A DNA stretch of 64,000 nucleotides from UBA5072 sp963822145 (GTDB lineage Bacteria > Bacteroidota > Bacteroidia > Bacteroidales > UBA10428): NCBI GenBank assembly GCA_963822145.1, contig CAWGGG010000001.1, forward strand, positions 372,001-436,000, given 5' to 3'. How positions within the stretch are numbered: position 1 is the first letter of the stretch; each line of letters starts with the position of its first letter. The translations under genes were made by a program, and so were the position numbers. Under the pieces are notes generated by a model, which saw only the letters and a program-made list of their open reading frames with translations, did not search any database and was not told the DNA's origin. This document shows positions 52,782-60,481 of the stretch, piece by piece.

Positions 52782-53933
52782 TTAATGACTGATCATCAAA
52801 TCCAACAGCTTTTTATCCAGTCTATGCCCGTACCAATCAGCATAATCCACGTCGGAACGTCCCGAATCCAGGATGCCAAAGTCGCCCCTGAAGTTCCAGA
52901 GGGCATACCCTATGCCGTTTGAAGACAGAATACCGGTTACATCGCCGAACCATGACAGGAAAACATCATGCGGAGTCTTATTCCAGCAGCCGCATTCGCC
53001 GCAATGAACCCCAACGCCATGGTCCAGTAAACCGATCCAGGGTTTATAGTATTCTTCCAGTTCTTCTTTTCCGAAGTATTTCCCGTCAATGGTTCCCGGC
53101 CATACCGGTTTTGGGGCCTGGGAAGGATCCTTCCATACCCAGCTGGCCTGGTAATGCGAAACATAGTGAGGATAATATCCCCGGCAGCTCTGCCCCAGAT
53201 TCAGGTCGAACAGTTCCGGGATCACATCATTGCCGACATTGTTGCCATCAGCTATGATCAGGTGATCGGGATTGGCGGCCCTGATCACGGTTGCTGCACC
53301 CGACGCCACTTTTCTGTAGAGCTCACCCGGAAGCGCACTGCTCCTGGAGAACTGGTCATTCATATCCTCCCTGAAGGCCGGCTCATTCAACAGGTCGAAA
53401 CTGATCTTTTTCCGGGAAGTATTTTTAAATCGATCTGCCCACATGCTCCAGTGAAAGTTGAAGGCGTCCTGCGCCTCCTTATCCTTCCACAAATTTAACG
53501 GCTCAAAAAAACCGGCATTGATACAGTAGCCAGGAGCCCGGTGCAGATTCAGACTTACATGCAATCCATGCTTGTGAGCCAGAAATACCAGTTGTTCGAT
53601 CTCATCCACGACTTTCATGTCGATCTTATATAAATCATCTTTGGTGATCTGCCGTGATGCATCGAAGGTGATATAACGCGGATAGGCCATGGGCAATCGC
53701 ACAAAATCAAATCCCCATGCAGCCATCCATTTAAAATCATCTTCTGTAGAGCGGTTTGGATCAGGATTTTTGCCAGCAAAGGGAGAGAAATAATCCAGCA
53801 GGTTAAATCCTTTCCAACGGGGCAAGAGGTTCTTTACTGGAACCGATCCATGCCCGCAAAAGGAGGTTTTACCTGCGAATGATACAGTTGCTGCCGCCAT
53901 GGCTGTGTTTTTAAGAAAAATCCTGCGATCCAT
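52782..53933 (-). CDS. Glycoside hydrolase family 5 (cellulase-like), Tat-exported
   Basis: Predicted exported beta-glycanase of 383 residues. It begins MDRRIFLKNTAM, a twin-arginine signal (RRxFLK) followed by an Ala-rich hydrophobic region. The TIM-barrel catalytic residues are visible: the acid/base Glu in FDLLNEP and the nucleophile Glu in HCGECG; ADGNNVGND and ALWNFRGDFG are further conserved segments. The target is probably a beta-glucan or mannan, but this cannot be fixed from sequence. It is not in a polysaccharide-utilisation locus: no SusC/D pair is adjacent. Its start is followed upstream by the repeat island at 54 kb. Confidence 0.92.
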   Translation of the reverse strand: MDRRIFLKNTAMAAATVSFAGKTSFCGHGSVPVKNLLPRWKGFNLLDYFSPFAGKNPDPNRSTEDDFKWMAAWGFDFVRLPMAYPRYITFDASRQITKDDLYKIDMKVVDEIEQLVFLAHKHGLHVSLNLHRAPGYCINAGFFEPLNLWKDKEAQDAFNFHWSMWADRFKNTSRKKISFDLLNEPAFREDMNDQFSRSSALPGELYRKVASGAATVIRAANPDHLIIADGNNVGNDVIPELFDLNLGQSCRGYYPHYVSHYQASWVWKDPSQAPKPVWPGTIDGKYFGKEELEEYYKPWIGLLDHGVGVHCGECGCWNKTPHDVFLSWFGDVTGILSSNGIGYALWNFRGDFGILDSGRSDVDYADWYGHRLDKKLLDLMISH

Positions 53934-54532
53934 GTTGATTGGTTTATGTTCTTATGATTAATAAAGTTAGTTAAAATCAAGAATTCTTTGCATTCTAATA
54001 ACGGGATTTATGTTTCATGATGCGGCCATGTGACATAACCATATGCCCTCCGGGCAAAGGATCAATTTGAATCTGTTTTGCTACAATACCTGATGCCCTC
54101 CGGGCAATGAATGCAGTATAGCGGTTACACTATGGTAGAGCATGCCATCGTATGCATTCCCCCTACCGCGGAGCGGTTACAGTATTGTAGAGATCACCAT
54201 CGAATATTTTCCCCTTACCGCGGAGCGGTTACACTATGGTAGAGCATGCCATCGTATGCATTCCCCCTACCGCGGAGCGGTTACAGTATTGTAGAGATCA
54301 CCATCGAATATTTTCCCCCTACCGCGGAGCGGTTACACTGTGGTAGAGCATGCCATCGTATGCATTCCCCCTACCGCGGAGCGGTTACAGAAGATCGCCT
54401 TGGAAATATTTTATTAATTATTGTTATAACCCTAATCCATATGCCCTCCAGACAAAGGTTTAATGGGATTTCGTTTTGCTAAAATACCTGATGCCCTCCA
54501 GACAATTTAGGGTGGGATCGAAACTGTTGGGA
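53934..54532. other. Non-coding repeat island between GH5 and GyrI-like genes
   Basis: A 599-base stretch without a supportable gene. It contains a pair of TGCCC-TCC-GGGCA hairpins (54044-54056, 54094-54106), then the 52-bp array (54121-54396), then a second pair of the same hairpin motif in altered form (54442-54454, 54492-54504). An ORF at 54246-54482 crosses the array, but the 52-bp period breaks its frame in each unit, so I do not call it. Confidence 0.8.
54121..54396. repeat. 52-bp tandem array with two alternating unit types
   Basis: GCGGTTAC begins at 54121, 54173, 54225, 54277, 54329 and 54381, exactly 52 bases apart. Odd units read ACTATGGTAGAGCATGCC, even units AGTATTGTAGAGATCACC, so the true period is 104 bases. 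Each junction holds the small hairpin ACCGC-GGA-GCGGT. There are no unique spacers, so it is not CRISPR. Confidence 0.92.
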
Positions 54533-55156
54533 TCAGAAAACCCTGAATCGCAATATCGTTTTTAGTTTATCCGGACTGACTTTGCGGGCATCAGAAATAT
54601 ATATCTCGCGGTGCTGCTTGTCAGTCCTGGTAAGGTTTTTGTTCCTGCAAAATTCCTCCATATGGGTAAAACTTTCCGGTTCATCATCATAACTGCCTGT
54701 ATGCAGCATCTGAATGCACTTCCCCTCTTCTAAAGGTTCAAACACCACTTTCTCCAGCAATTCATTCGGTTTTTTCTTCTTCACACGGTCAAGGATTTCA
54801 AGAGCATACCCGGTGTTAACAAAATCCGGCTGCCGGATCATCAGGTTAAACACCAGGTCGTTCTTGTTGATCTTTCCCGTATAGCTCTTTTTTGCCGCTT
54901 CATTAAGATCCCAAACTCCTTCAAGCGGATATACAGTATAGTCGAAGTACCCACTGGGTGCTAAACCCGACTTAGGTGACATTTTTACCGCATAGGAAAG
55001 GGCATATAATACTTCAATGCATTTACCAAAAAAACTATCATTGGGATTCCCTGCTCCTGCTAACGAGAAAAAGTTATATGCCGGTACGACGATAATTTCC
55101 GGTTGTGCTTTGGCGAGGTAGACGGACCTCTCCTGTATCTTCCATTCGTGTTTCAT
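54533..55156 (-). CDS. GyrI-like small-molecule-binding protein
   Basis: Cytoplasmic protein of 207 residues with the GyrI-like (SoxS-binding/AraC effector type) ligand-binding fold. Visible segments: VYLAKAQPEIIVVPAYNFFSLAGAG near the start, then SGYFDYTVYPLEGVWDL, and EEGKCIQMLHTGSYDDEP near the C-terminal half, which is typical of the family's C-terminal lobe. It has no DNA-binding domain of its own. It overlaps the upstream DUF3795 gene by 4 bases (ATGA), so the two are translationally coupled; a sensor or hydrolase role for small hydrophobic compounds is inferred. Confidence 0.88.
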   Translation of the reverse strand: MKHEWKIQERSVYLAKAQPEIIVVPAYNFFSLAGAGNPNDSFFGKCIEVLYALSYAVKMSPKSGLAPSGYFDYTVYPLEGVWDLNEAAKKSYTGKINKNDLVFNLMIRQPDFVNTGYALEILDRVKKKKPNELLEKVVFEPLEEGKCIQMLHTGSYDDEPESFTHMEEFCRNKNLTRTDKQHREIYISDARKVSPDKLKTILRFRVF

Positions 55157-55581
55157 AAAGCTTTAGTATGGCATGTCAGACAGAAACCGCGGTGTATGCA
55201 AACCGTTCCACCACAGGTGGGGCAATGCCATCTGTCAAGTTCCTTCCGGATAAAGTCTTCAAATCCATTGGTTTTTATGTTAACCAGGTTCTCCAGTAAA
55301 CTTGTATGATATTTTGTCCTGTATCGTTTATCCATGTCTTTTAACCTCCTGCATGGGAATTTTTCACAATCATAACAGAATTTTGATGCTGTTTTGTCAA
55401 GATACTCACAATTCAGGATACGGCAGGAAATACAATGATTGGGTTTGTCTTCCCCGACTGACCTGCAACCCGGACAATGGTTCTTCTCACGAAGGTATGC
55501 CAGGCAGGTCCAGCAATTGATGCCGCACGGAGCAGTAAGGGAGGCGTCAGGAATAGTATTTGCTGGATGATGAAATCCCAT
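55153..55581 (-). CDS. DUF3795 cysteine-rich protein
   Basis: Cytoplasmic protein of 142 residues, rich in cysteine. The family pattern is clear: TAPCGINCWTCLAYL at the start, CPGCR, then HCISCRILNC, FCYDCEKFPC and a C-terminal CPTCGG with CLTCH. The C-terminal ribbon (CPTCGG...CLTC) is an addition not seen in the shortest family members. The Cys sets probably bind zinc or an iron-sulfur cluster. Function of the family is unknown. The gene overlaps the GyrI-like gene by 4 bases and is the first of the pair. An intergenic region of about 150 bases separates it from the divergent membrane protein gene. Confidence 0.88.
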   Translation of the reverse strand: MGFHHPANTIPDASLTAPCGINCWTCLAYLREKNHCPGCRSVGEDKPNHCISCRILNCEYLDKTASKFCYDCEKFPCRRLKDMDKRYRTKYHTSLLENLVNIKTNGFEDFIRKELDRWHCPTCGGTVCIHRGFCLTCHTKAL

Positions 55582-55728
55582 AACCCAAGATGTGTTTTAA
55601 ATTTAGAAATAAATTTGTAATATATCTCAACCTCTTCCATCAGCTGTTTTGTATGATTAATATATTTTTATTACTGTTTACTATTGTTTGTTAATGTTTT
55701 TTAATGTATATTTACAATAAAAACACTC

Positions 55729-56460
55729 ATGAAAACCAATCCATCCGTTTTCAAAGTATTCCAGCATGGGGATGACTATTTCGAAATGATAAATGATCCC
55801 GGATTCTCCCGAAAGAACCTTCTGCAGCAAATCCTGGTCATTTTCATATTCTCCCTGCTTTACGGCATCATGATGGGCAGTTACAACGGTTTCCTGCAAA
55901 GCATGGTGACCGGCATCAAAGTGCCCTGCCTGATCTTCCTTTCTTTGTTGATATGTTTCCCGGCCCTGTTCGTTATCCAGTTCATGATCGGATCGACCAT
56001 GACCCTCAGGCAAATGGCCAACATTATCCTATCGGGTTTCCTGGTATTCTCCACCATCGCCTTGTCTTTTGCCCCGATTGTATTATTCTTTATGCTCACC
56101 AGCAATAATTACGCCTTTCTGAAACTGCTGCACGTAGTCATATTCACCTTTTCCGGCGTTTTTGCGGTGAAGACCATCCTCAACGGCCTTATTTATTCCT
56201 GTGAGAAGAAAAATGTTTATCCCAGGCTGGGCATGACTATTTTCAAAATCTGGATCATTATCTTTGCCTTTGTCAGTTCCCAGCTGGCATGGAACCTCCG
56301 GCCGTTCGTGGGCAGCAAGGATTTACCCTTCCAATGGTTCAGGGAAAGGGAAAGCAATTTCTACATTGCCGTGATTCAATCCGCCATAAACCTATTTGAT
56401 CCGGAACCGGTTCAGAAAAAAGATAATGTTCCAAATCAGACTGATGGACAGCAACGATAA
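55729..56460 (+). CDS. Polytopic membrane protein, function unknown
   Basis: Integral membrane protein of 243 residues with about six helices (roughly 33-52, 63-83, 93-118, 130-150, 165-185). The soluble N-terminus (residues 1-30) contains FKVFQHGDDYFEMINDPG. The C-terminal segment PFQWFRERESNFYIAVIQSAINLF is a pattern I recall from a poorly described membrane family in several phyla. I do not recognise an enzyme. Its last 17 bases overlap the start of the excisionase-like HTH gene, suggesting a coupled three-gene unit (55729-57026). Confidence 0.75.
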   Translation: MKTNPSVFKVFQHGDDYFEMINDPGFSRKNLLQQILVIFIFSLLYGIMMGSYNGFLQSMVTGIKVPCLIFLSLLICFPALFVIQFMIGSTMTLRQMANIILSGFLVFSTIALSFAPIVLFFMLTSNNYAFLKLLHVVIFTFSGVFAVKTILNGLIYSCEKKNVYPRLGMTIFKIWIIIFAFVSSQLAWNLRPFVGSKDLPFQWFRERESNFYIAVIQSAINLFDPEPVQKKDNVPNQTDGQQR

Positions 56461-56638
56461 AATTATGACACTGGAAGAAGTGGCAGAATACCTGAGGGTA
56501 AAACCGCAAACCATTTATACCTGGGCTCAGGAAAAAAAGATCCCTGCAGCAAAACTGGGCAAAGAATGGCGTTTTAAGAAATCGATAATTGATAAATGGT
56601 TTAATGAACAAATGGATGAAAAGTTTAGGGATTATTAA
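56444..56638 (+). CDS. Excisionase-family helix-turn-helix protein
   Basis: Small DNA-binding protein of 64 residues with the MerR-like HTH_17 (excisionase) fold: MTLEEVAEYLRVKPQTIYTWAQ, then KIPAAKLGKEWRFKKSIIDKWF, a textbook match including the winged WRF segment. The start at 56444 (MDSNDKIM) is chosen over 56396 because the latter lies in the end of the upstream gene with no family-like residues; 56465 is also possible. It overlaps the upstream gene by 17 bases and the downstream gene by 23. No integrase or phage genes are near, so it is probably a regulator rather than a true excisionase. Confidence 0.88.
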   Translation: MDSNDKIMTLEEVAEYLRVKPQTIYTWAQEKKIPAAKLGKEWRFKKSIIDKWFNEQMDEKFRDY

Positions 56639-57026
56639 AAAGATAGTTCTTTACGGGCTGCTGACCGTCATGCTTTTAATGGCGGCAACCTATCTGGGCT
56701 TAAAGATCTGGATAAGGCATGATGCAAATGTAATTGCGGACCGGACTGTAGAAATCTTTCACAAAGATAGAGTAGCGTCATTGCTGCTGTGCCTTGATTC
56801 AGACAGCTTCCTGATCCGGGAGAAAGAAGATGCCATTTGGGCGCTCGGCGCATTCAAGGACAAACGAGCCTTGAGCAAATTGGAATCACTGGTAACCCAT
56901 GAAAAATGCAGCTATGGGCATTTGTGCCAGTATGAAATTCAAAAGGCCATCCTGAAAATCAAAAGGGACTATAAAGCTCTATGGAAGCTGGATCCTGGTA
57001 AATATCATACCATCAGAAAAGGATAA
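56616..57026 (+). CDS. Membrane-anchored HEAT-like small protein
   Basis: Protein of 136 residues with one N-terminal helix (about 9-30, VLYGLLTVMLLMAATYLGL) that may be an uncleaved anchor. The rest is helical and contains a HEAT-like pair, FLIREKEDAIWALGAF and KDKRALSKLESLV, then a Cys-containing loop (CSYGHLCQYE) and a basic end. The start at 56616 is chosen; 56589 (TTG) and 56604 are also in frame. It overlaps the HTH gene by 23 bases and belongs to the 55729-57026 cassette. HEAT-like repeats bind proteins; the partner is unknown. Its stop lies 63 bases before the next gene's ATG. Confidence 0.68.
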   Translation: MKSLGIIKKIVLYGLLTVMLLMAATYLGLKIWIRHDANVIADRTVEIFHKDRVASLLLCLDSDSFLIREKEDAIWALGAFKDKRALSKLESLVTHEKCSYGHLCQYEIQKAILKIKRDYKALWKLDPGKYHTIRKG

Positions 57027-57089
57027 GATCTTTCCTTGCTATTACTGAACGGAGATTTCATTATATTTACCCTAAAGACTCAATTCCTT

Positions 57090-57932
57090 ATGAAATCACG
57101 TCGTCAGTTTATTAAAACAGCCGGCACGGGTATCCTGGCCGCCGGTGCAGGCACTCTTTACGGTGCAGAAAAACTCAGTTTAGAATTGGACAAAGCTCAG
57201 GATCAGTTTGCGCTGGGAATGGCCGGTTATTCCTTTAAGGAGTTCTCAGTAGAGCAGGCCATTGAGATGATGAAACGCATCGCCGTATCCAATATCTCTG
57301 TAAAAGATTTCCATATACCCTTGACCAGCACGCAGGAAGAGATTAATTCGGTAATGGAAAAGTTCAGGAACGGTGGGATTAAGGTTTATGCAGTTGGTGT
57401 AATTTACATGACCTCGCAGGAATCCGTTGACCAGGCATTCGAATATGCCCGGATGGCCGGTGTTGGCATGATTGTCGGCGCTCCCGATTATGAGCTGCTG
57501 CCCTATGTGGAAAAGAAAGTAAAATCCTATTCCATAAGACTGGCCGTTCATAACCATGGCCCCGACAACCCGCTGTTCCCGAATGCTACTGATGTATGGA
57601 ACCACATAAAAGATCTTGATCGCGGTATTGGATTGTGCATCGATATCGGTCATACCACCCGTGACGGGCATGACCCGTCCGCTGATATTGAACAATACAT
57701 TGACCGTCTGTACGATGTTCACATCAAAGACGTCGATAAGGCTGCCAAGGAAGGAAAAACCGTTGAAATGGGCAGGGGGATCATTGATATCCCAAAAGTG
57801 GTTTCCACGCTCCGGAAATTTAAATACAGCGGTAAATGCAGTCTGGAATTCGAAAAGGATATGAAGGATCCGCTTGCCGGTATCGCCGAATCAATCGGAT
57901 ACTGGAAAGGTGTAATGGCTTGCGGCTCTTAG
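57090..57932 (+). CDS. Tat-exported sugar phosphate isomerase/epimerase-like TIM barrel
   Basis: Predicted exported protein of 280 residues. It begins with SRRQFIKTAGTGILAAGA, a twin-arginine signal. The TIM barrel of the AP-endonuclease-2/xylose-isomerase-like family is visible from its metal ligands: His in AVHNHGPDN, Asp and His in LCIDIGHTTRDG, His in DVHIKD, and Glu in CSLEFEK. The family isomerises or epimerises sugars and related acids; the substrate is not evident. The frame is open to 57036 but the ATG at 57090 gives the signal and is chosen. It converges with the MaoC gene, with 29 bases between. Confidence 0.88.
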   Translation: MKSRRQFIKTAGTGILAAGAGTLYGAEKLSLELDKAQDQFALGMAGYSFKEFSVEQAIEMMKRIAVSNISVKDFHIPLTSTQEEINSVMEKFRNGGIKVYAVGVIYMTSQESVDQAFEYARMAGVGMIVGAPDYELLPYVEKKVKSYSIRLAVHNHGPDNPLFPNATDVWNHIKDLDRGIGLCIDIGHTTRDGHDPSADIEQYIDRLYDVHIKDVDKAAKEGKTVEMGRGIIDIPKVVSTLRKFKYSGKCSLEFEKDMKDPLAGIAESIGYWKGVMACGS

Positions 57933-57961
57933 GTTGAAAAATGCGGCCCAGAGCTTTCCGG

Positions 57962-58426
57962 TCAGTTGAAATGGTACAGGAAGATCAGTGAGCCTTCCAG
58001 CGCTGGTTTTTTATTGTCCTTGATTTCAAGGCTAACTTTGATTTCTGCTTTGGTGATTCCCTTCAGGTTGATCAGAGCTTCCAATTTGGCTTTGAGCCTG
58101 ACTTCACTGTTTACCAGAACCGGTTGATTGAATTTCAGCTTTTCAATGCCATAGTTTACCAGTAACCGGATGTTATTTACCTCCACCATTTGCTTCCATA
58201 AATATGGCAGTATGGAAAGACTCAGATAACCATGTGCAATGGTTGTCCCATAAGGACTTTCAGTTTTTGCTCTTTCAGGATCAACATGGATCCATTGATG
58301 GTCCAGTGTAGCCTCTGCAAAAAGATTGATCTGCTCCTGGGTTACCCGGTGATATTCCGACACTCCAAAATCTCTGCCGATATATTGCTCAAACTCCGCA
58401 AAACTATTAATGATAACTTTCCCCAT
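57962..58426 (-). CDS. MaoC-family (R)-specific enoyl-CoA hydratase
   Basis: Cytoplasmic protein of 154 residues with the hot-dog fold. It matches the NodN/MaoC type: FAEATLDHQWIHVDPERA holds the catalytic Asp and His, followed by SPYGTTIAHGYLSLSILPYL. This family hydrates trans-2-enoyl-CoA or binds acyl-CoA thioesters; the actual substrate is unclear. It is transcribed alone, convergent with the isomerase-like gene. An AT-rich region of about 210 bases separates its start from the divergent PCMD lipoprotein gene. Confidence 0.92.
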   Translation of the reverse strand: MGKVIINSFAEFEQYIGRDFGVSEYHRVTQEQINLFAEATLDHQWIHVDPERAKTESPYGTTIAHGYLSLSILPYLWKQMVEVNNIRLLVNYGIEKLKFNQPVLVNSEVRLKAKLEALINLKGITKAEIKVSLEIKDNKKPALEGSLIFLYHFN

Positions 58427-58635
58427 TTTTGTTAAGGTTTATAAAGATAAATCAGCCATAACATTACCATAACTTTTTCAAATATAGAAAATAAGTTCAG
58501 AATGCACGCATGTATTCGGATAAACCATGAACAATTTCAGGATCGTTTTGGTTGTTAGTATAAAAACTGTTTTATTTGTTTTGGCGTTGCCGCGATTAAA
58601 TTTTATATATTCGCAACACTTTAACGCTCCAGATC

Positions 58636-59691
58636 ATGAAAAATCTCTTTGCACTTTTCTTTGCCGTTTTGTTGGTGTGGTCCTGCAAGAAGGATGATTT
58701 ATCCAGTGATGCGAGTATAGCGAGTTATACGGTGACTGACATCAGCAGGCCCAGCCTGAACCTGGACAGGATATTTCTGGATGAGACCAACCGAACCATA
58801 TCCCTGCTATTTGCAGATTTAATTCCTGCCGATTCTCTGCCGGTGAATGTTACGGCCACACTCACACTGTCATCCGGAGCAACCTCTGTACCAGCTTCCG
58901 GAGAAACGGTTTCACTCAGCAGTCTGGACCAGGGGGTCAAATATACCGTTACAGCCGAGGATGGCACCAAGTCAGAATACTATGTTATGCTGCGCGACAA
59001 TCAACTATCGAATTCTGATTTTGAAGACTGGTACACCGCAAACGGGATGAATGGTGTGCCTTATAAGGAGCCCGGGAAATCTGCCGTAAGCACCCTTTGG
59101 GCAACGGCCAACAGCGGAACGAGCATTTATGGCGTATACGGCACCCTTCCGATACAGGTCGGGGACAACACGGTTGCGCAAATCACCACCGGTGAGACCT
59201 TAATGGTTCCCGTAACCTCAGGAACCATCTTTATCGGCAAATTTGATCTGAATGGCGCCATTGATCATCCCACGGATCCGTCACAGTCCATGCACTATGG
59301 CGTCCCTTTCAGCCTGCGGCCCAGTGGTGTTAAATTTAAATATTCTTATGTACCGGGAAGTCGCTATGTTAAAGCCACCCTGAATGATCCGGGCAATATT
59401 TTCGGAGGGTTTACCATAGCGGATATCGAAGGCGAGGACATGTTAACCTTTTACGCTTATCTTGAAGTTCGCGACGGAGAGAATATCCGTGAAATAGGTC
59501 GCGCGGATTTTGATTCCGGTGATTTACAGGAAACCATGGTTGAAAAGACCGTGCCTTTTAATTACACTTCCTCGGAAAAACCCACCCATATTACCGTAGT
59601 CTTCGCATCGAGCAAGTATGGCGCCGAGTTTACGGGAGCCGTGGGAAGCGTGCTCACGGTCGATGACCTGGAATTGCTTTACGAGGAATAA
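58636..59691 (+). CDS. PCMD-domain lipoprotein
   Basis: Exported lipoprotein of 351 residues with signal FALFFAVLLVWSC. Residues about 30-115 form a small Ig-like domain (SIASYTVTDIS, TLTLSSGAT, VKYTVTAEDGTKSEYYVML). Residues about 118-350 match the 'putative carbohydrate metabolism' (PCMD) domain of Bacteroidota: NSDFEDWY, the central SMHYGVPFSLRPSGVKFKYSY and ending LTVDDLELLYE. It likely binds a carbohydrate on the cell surface. Only 14 bases separate it from the following outer-membrane barrel gene, so they form one operon. A TATATTCG element at 58606-58613, one base off the -7 consensus, lies just upstream. Confidence 0.87.
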   Translation: MKNLFALFFAVLLVWSCKKDDLSSDASIASYTVTDISRPSLNLDRIFLDETNRTISLLFADLIPADSLPVNVTATLTLSSGATSVPASGETVSLSSLDQGVKYTVTAEDGTKSEYYVMLRDNQLSNSDFEDWYTANGMNGVPYKEPGKSAVSTLWATANSGTSIYGVYGTLPIQVGDNTVAQITTGETLMVPVTSGTIFIGKFDLNGAIDHPTDPSQSMHYGVPFSLRPSGVKFKYSYVPGSRYVKATLNDPGNIFGGFTIADIEGEDMLTFYAYLEVRDGENIREIGRADFDSGDLQETMVEKTVPFNYTSSEKPTHITVVFASSKYGAEFTGAVGSVLTVDDLELLYEE

Positions 59692-59705
59692 TCGGGTCAT
59701 ATCCC

Positions 59706-60470
59706 ATGATGCCTGCTCAATATTTTAAAAGAATCGCCCTGTTGATCCTGTTCTGTCTTCCGTTGCTTGCCAACGGCCAGGACAACACCTGGAGGCTTTT
59801 CCCGACAGTTGGTGTGGACATGGGCGGGGCGCTGCCCTTTCCCCTGTCTGATATCCCCGAAGGATCGAAAGGAACTCCCAGGATAAATCCCAGCCTGGGA
59901 TTGGGATTTGAATACCGGTTCAAGGGAAAATGGAGCCTCGGCACCGACATCAGCTACCATTTTCTGGCCTATACCGCTACCGCCGATGTGATCAGCCAGC
60001 CTTTCTATTTTAATAACCACCAGGATATCCTGTATTTCTCCGGTCATACCAGCACGGATGTGGAACTCCGCATGGTGGATTTCCCGGTGCTGGTTATGTA
60101 CAATCCCGGCCCCAACTGGTCACTGATCGTGGGAGCCTATTATGCCCGGATCATGGACGGGAAATTCATAACCTCCGGTACCGACGGAGTGCTGTCTCCC
60201 GACAAGGCCATAACGGACACCACAACCCTTCCCGGTCCTGCCAATGTCACTTATAACTTCAATGATTACATTGATAAGTGGGATGCCGGTGTACTGATCG
60301 GTTACCGGTATAACCTGAACCACAGGATATTCTTCTGGACCCGTTTTCAGTTGGGCTTTAAAAGCATATTCGTGAAGGAATTCGATTTTATTGATTACGA
60401 ATTGTACCAGCTGCGGCTCAATGTAGGGGTTGCCTTCGTGCTCTTCCCCGGTAAGGTATCTAAAACCTGA
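59706..60470 (+). CDS. Outer-membrane beta-barrel protein (PorT/OMP_b-brl_2 type)
   Basis: Outer-membrane protein of 254 residues with signal peptide (IALLILFCLPLLANGQ). The mature part is a small beta-barrel of about 8-10 strands with alternating residues, starting FPTVGVDMGGALPF and including SLGLGFEYRF and WSLIVGAYYARIMDG, and ending in LNVGVAFVLFPGKV. It resembles the PorT-like outer-membrane protein fold. It is the second gene of an operon with the PCMD lipoprotein. The two may act together at the surface. Function is not known. Confidence 0.85.
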   Translation: MMPAQYFKRIALLILFCLPLLANGQDNTWRLFPTVGVDMGGALPFPLSDIPEGSKGTPRINPSLGLGFEYRFKGKWSLGTDISYHFLAYTATADVISQPFYFNNHQDILYFSGHTSTDVELRMVDFPVLVMYNPGPNWSLIVGAYYARIMDGKFITSGTDGVLSPDKAITDTTTLPGPANVTYNFNDYIDKWDAGVLIGYRYNLNHRIFFWTRFQLGFKSIFVKEFDFIDYELYQLRLNVGVAFVLFPGKVSKT

Positions 60471-60481
60471 TTCACGCCGAT

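Noticed and set aside
54121..54396. Possible CRISPR array
   Set aside because: The 52-bp units are repeats end to end with only two alternating types; there are no unique spacers, and no cas genes.
54246..54482. 78-codon ORF across the 52-bp array
   Set aside because: The 52-bp period is not a multiple of three, so each unit is read in a different frame; it is a repeat by-product.
56396..56638. True phage excisionase and thus prophage remnant
   Set aside because: No integrase, att repeats or other phage genes nearby; the HTH protein overlaps its neighbours like a chromosomal operon.
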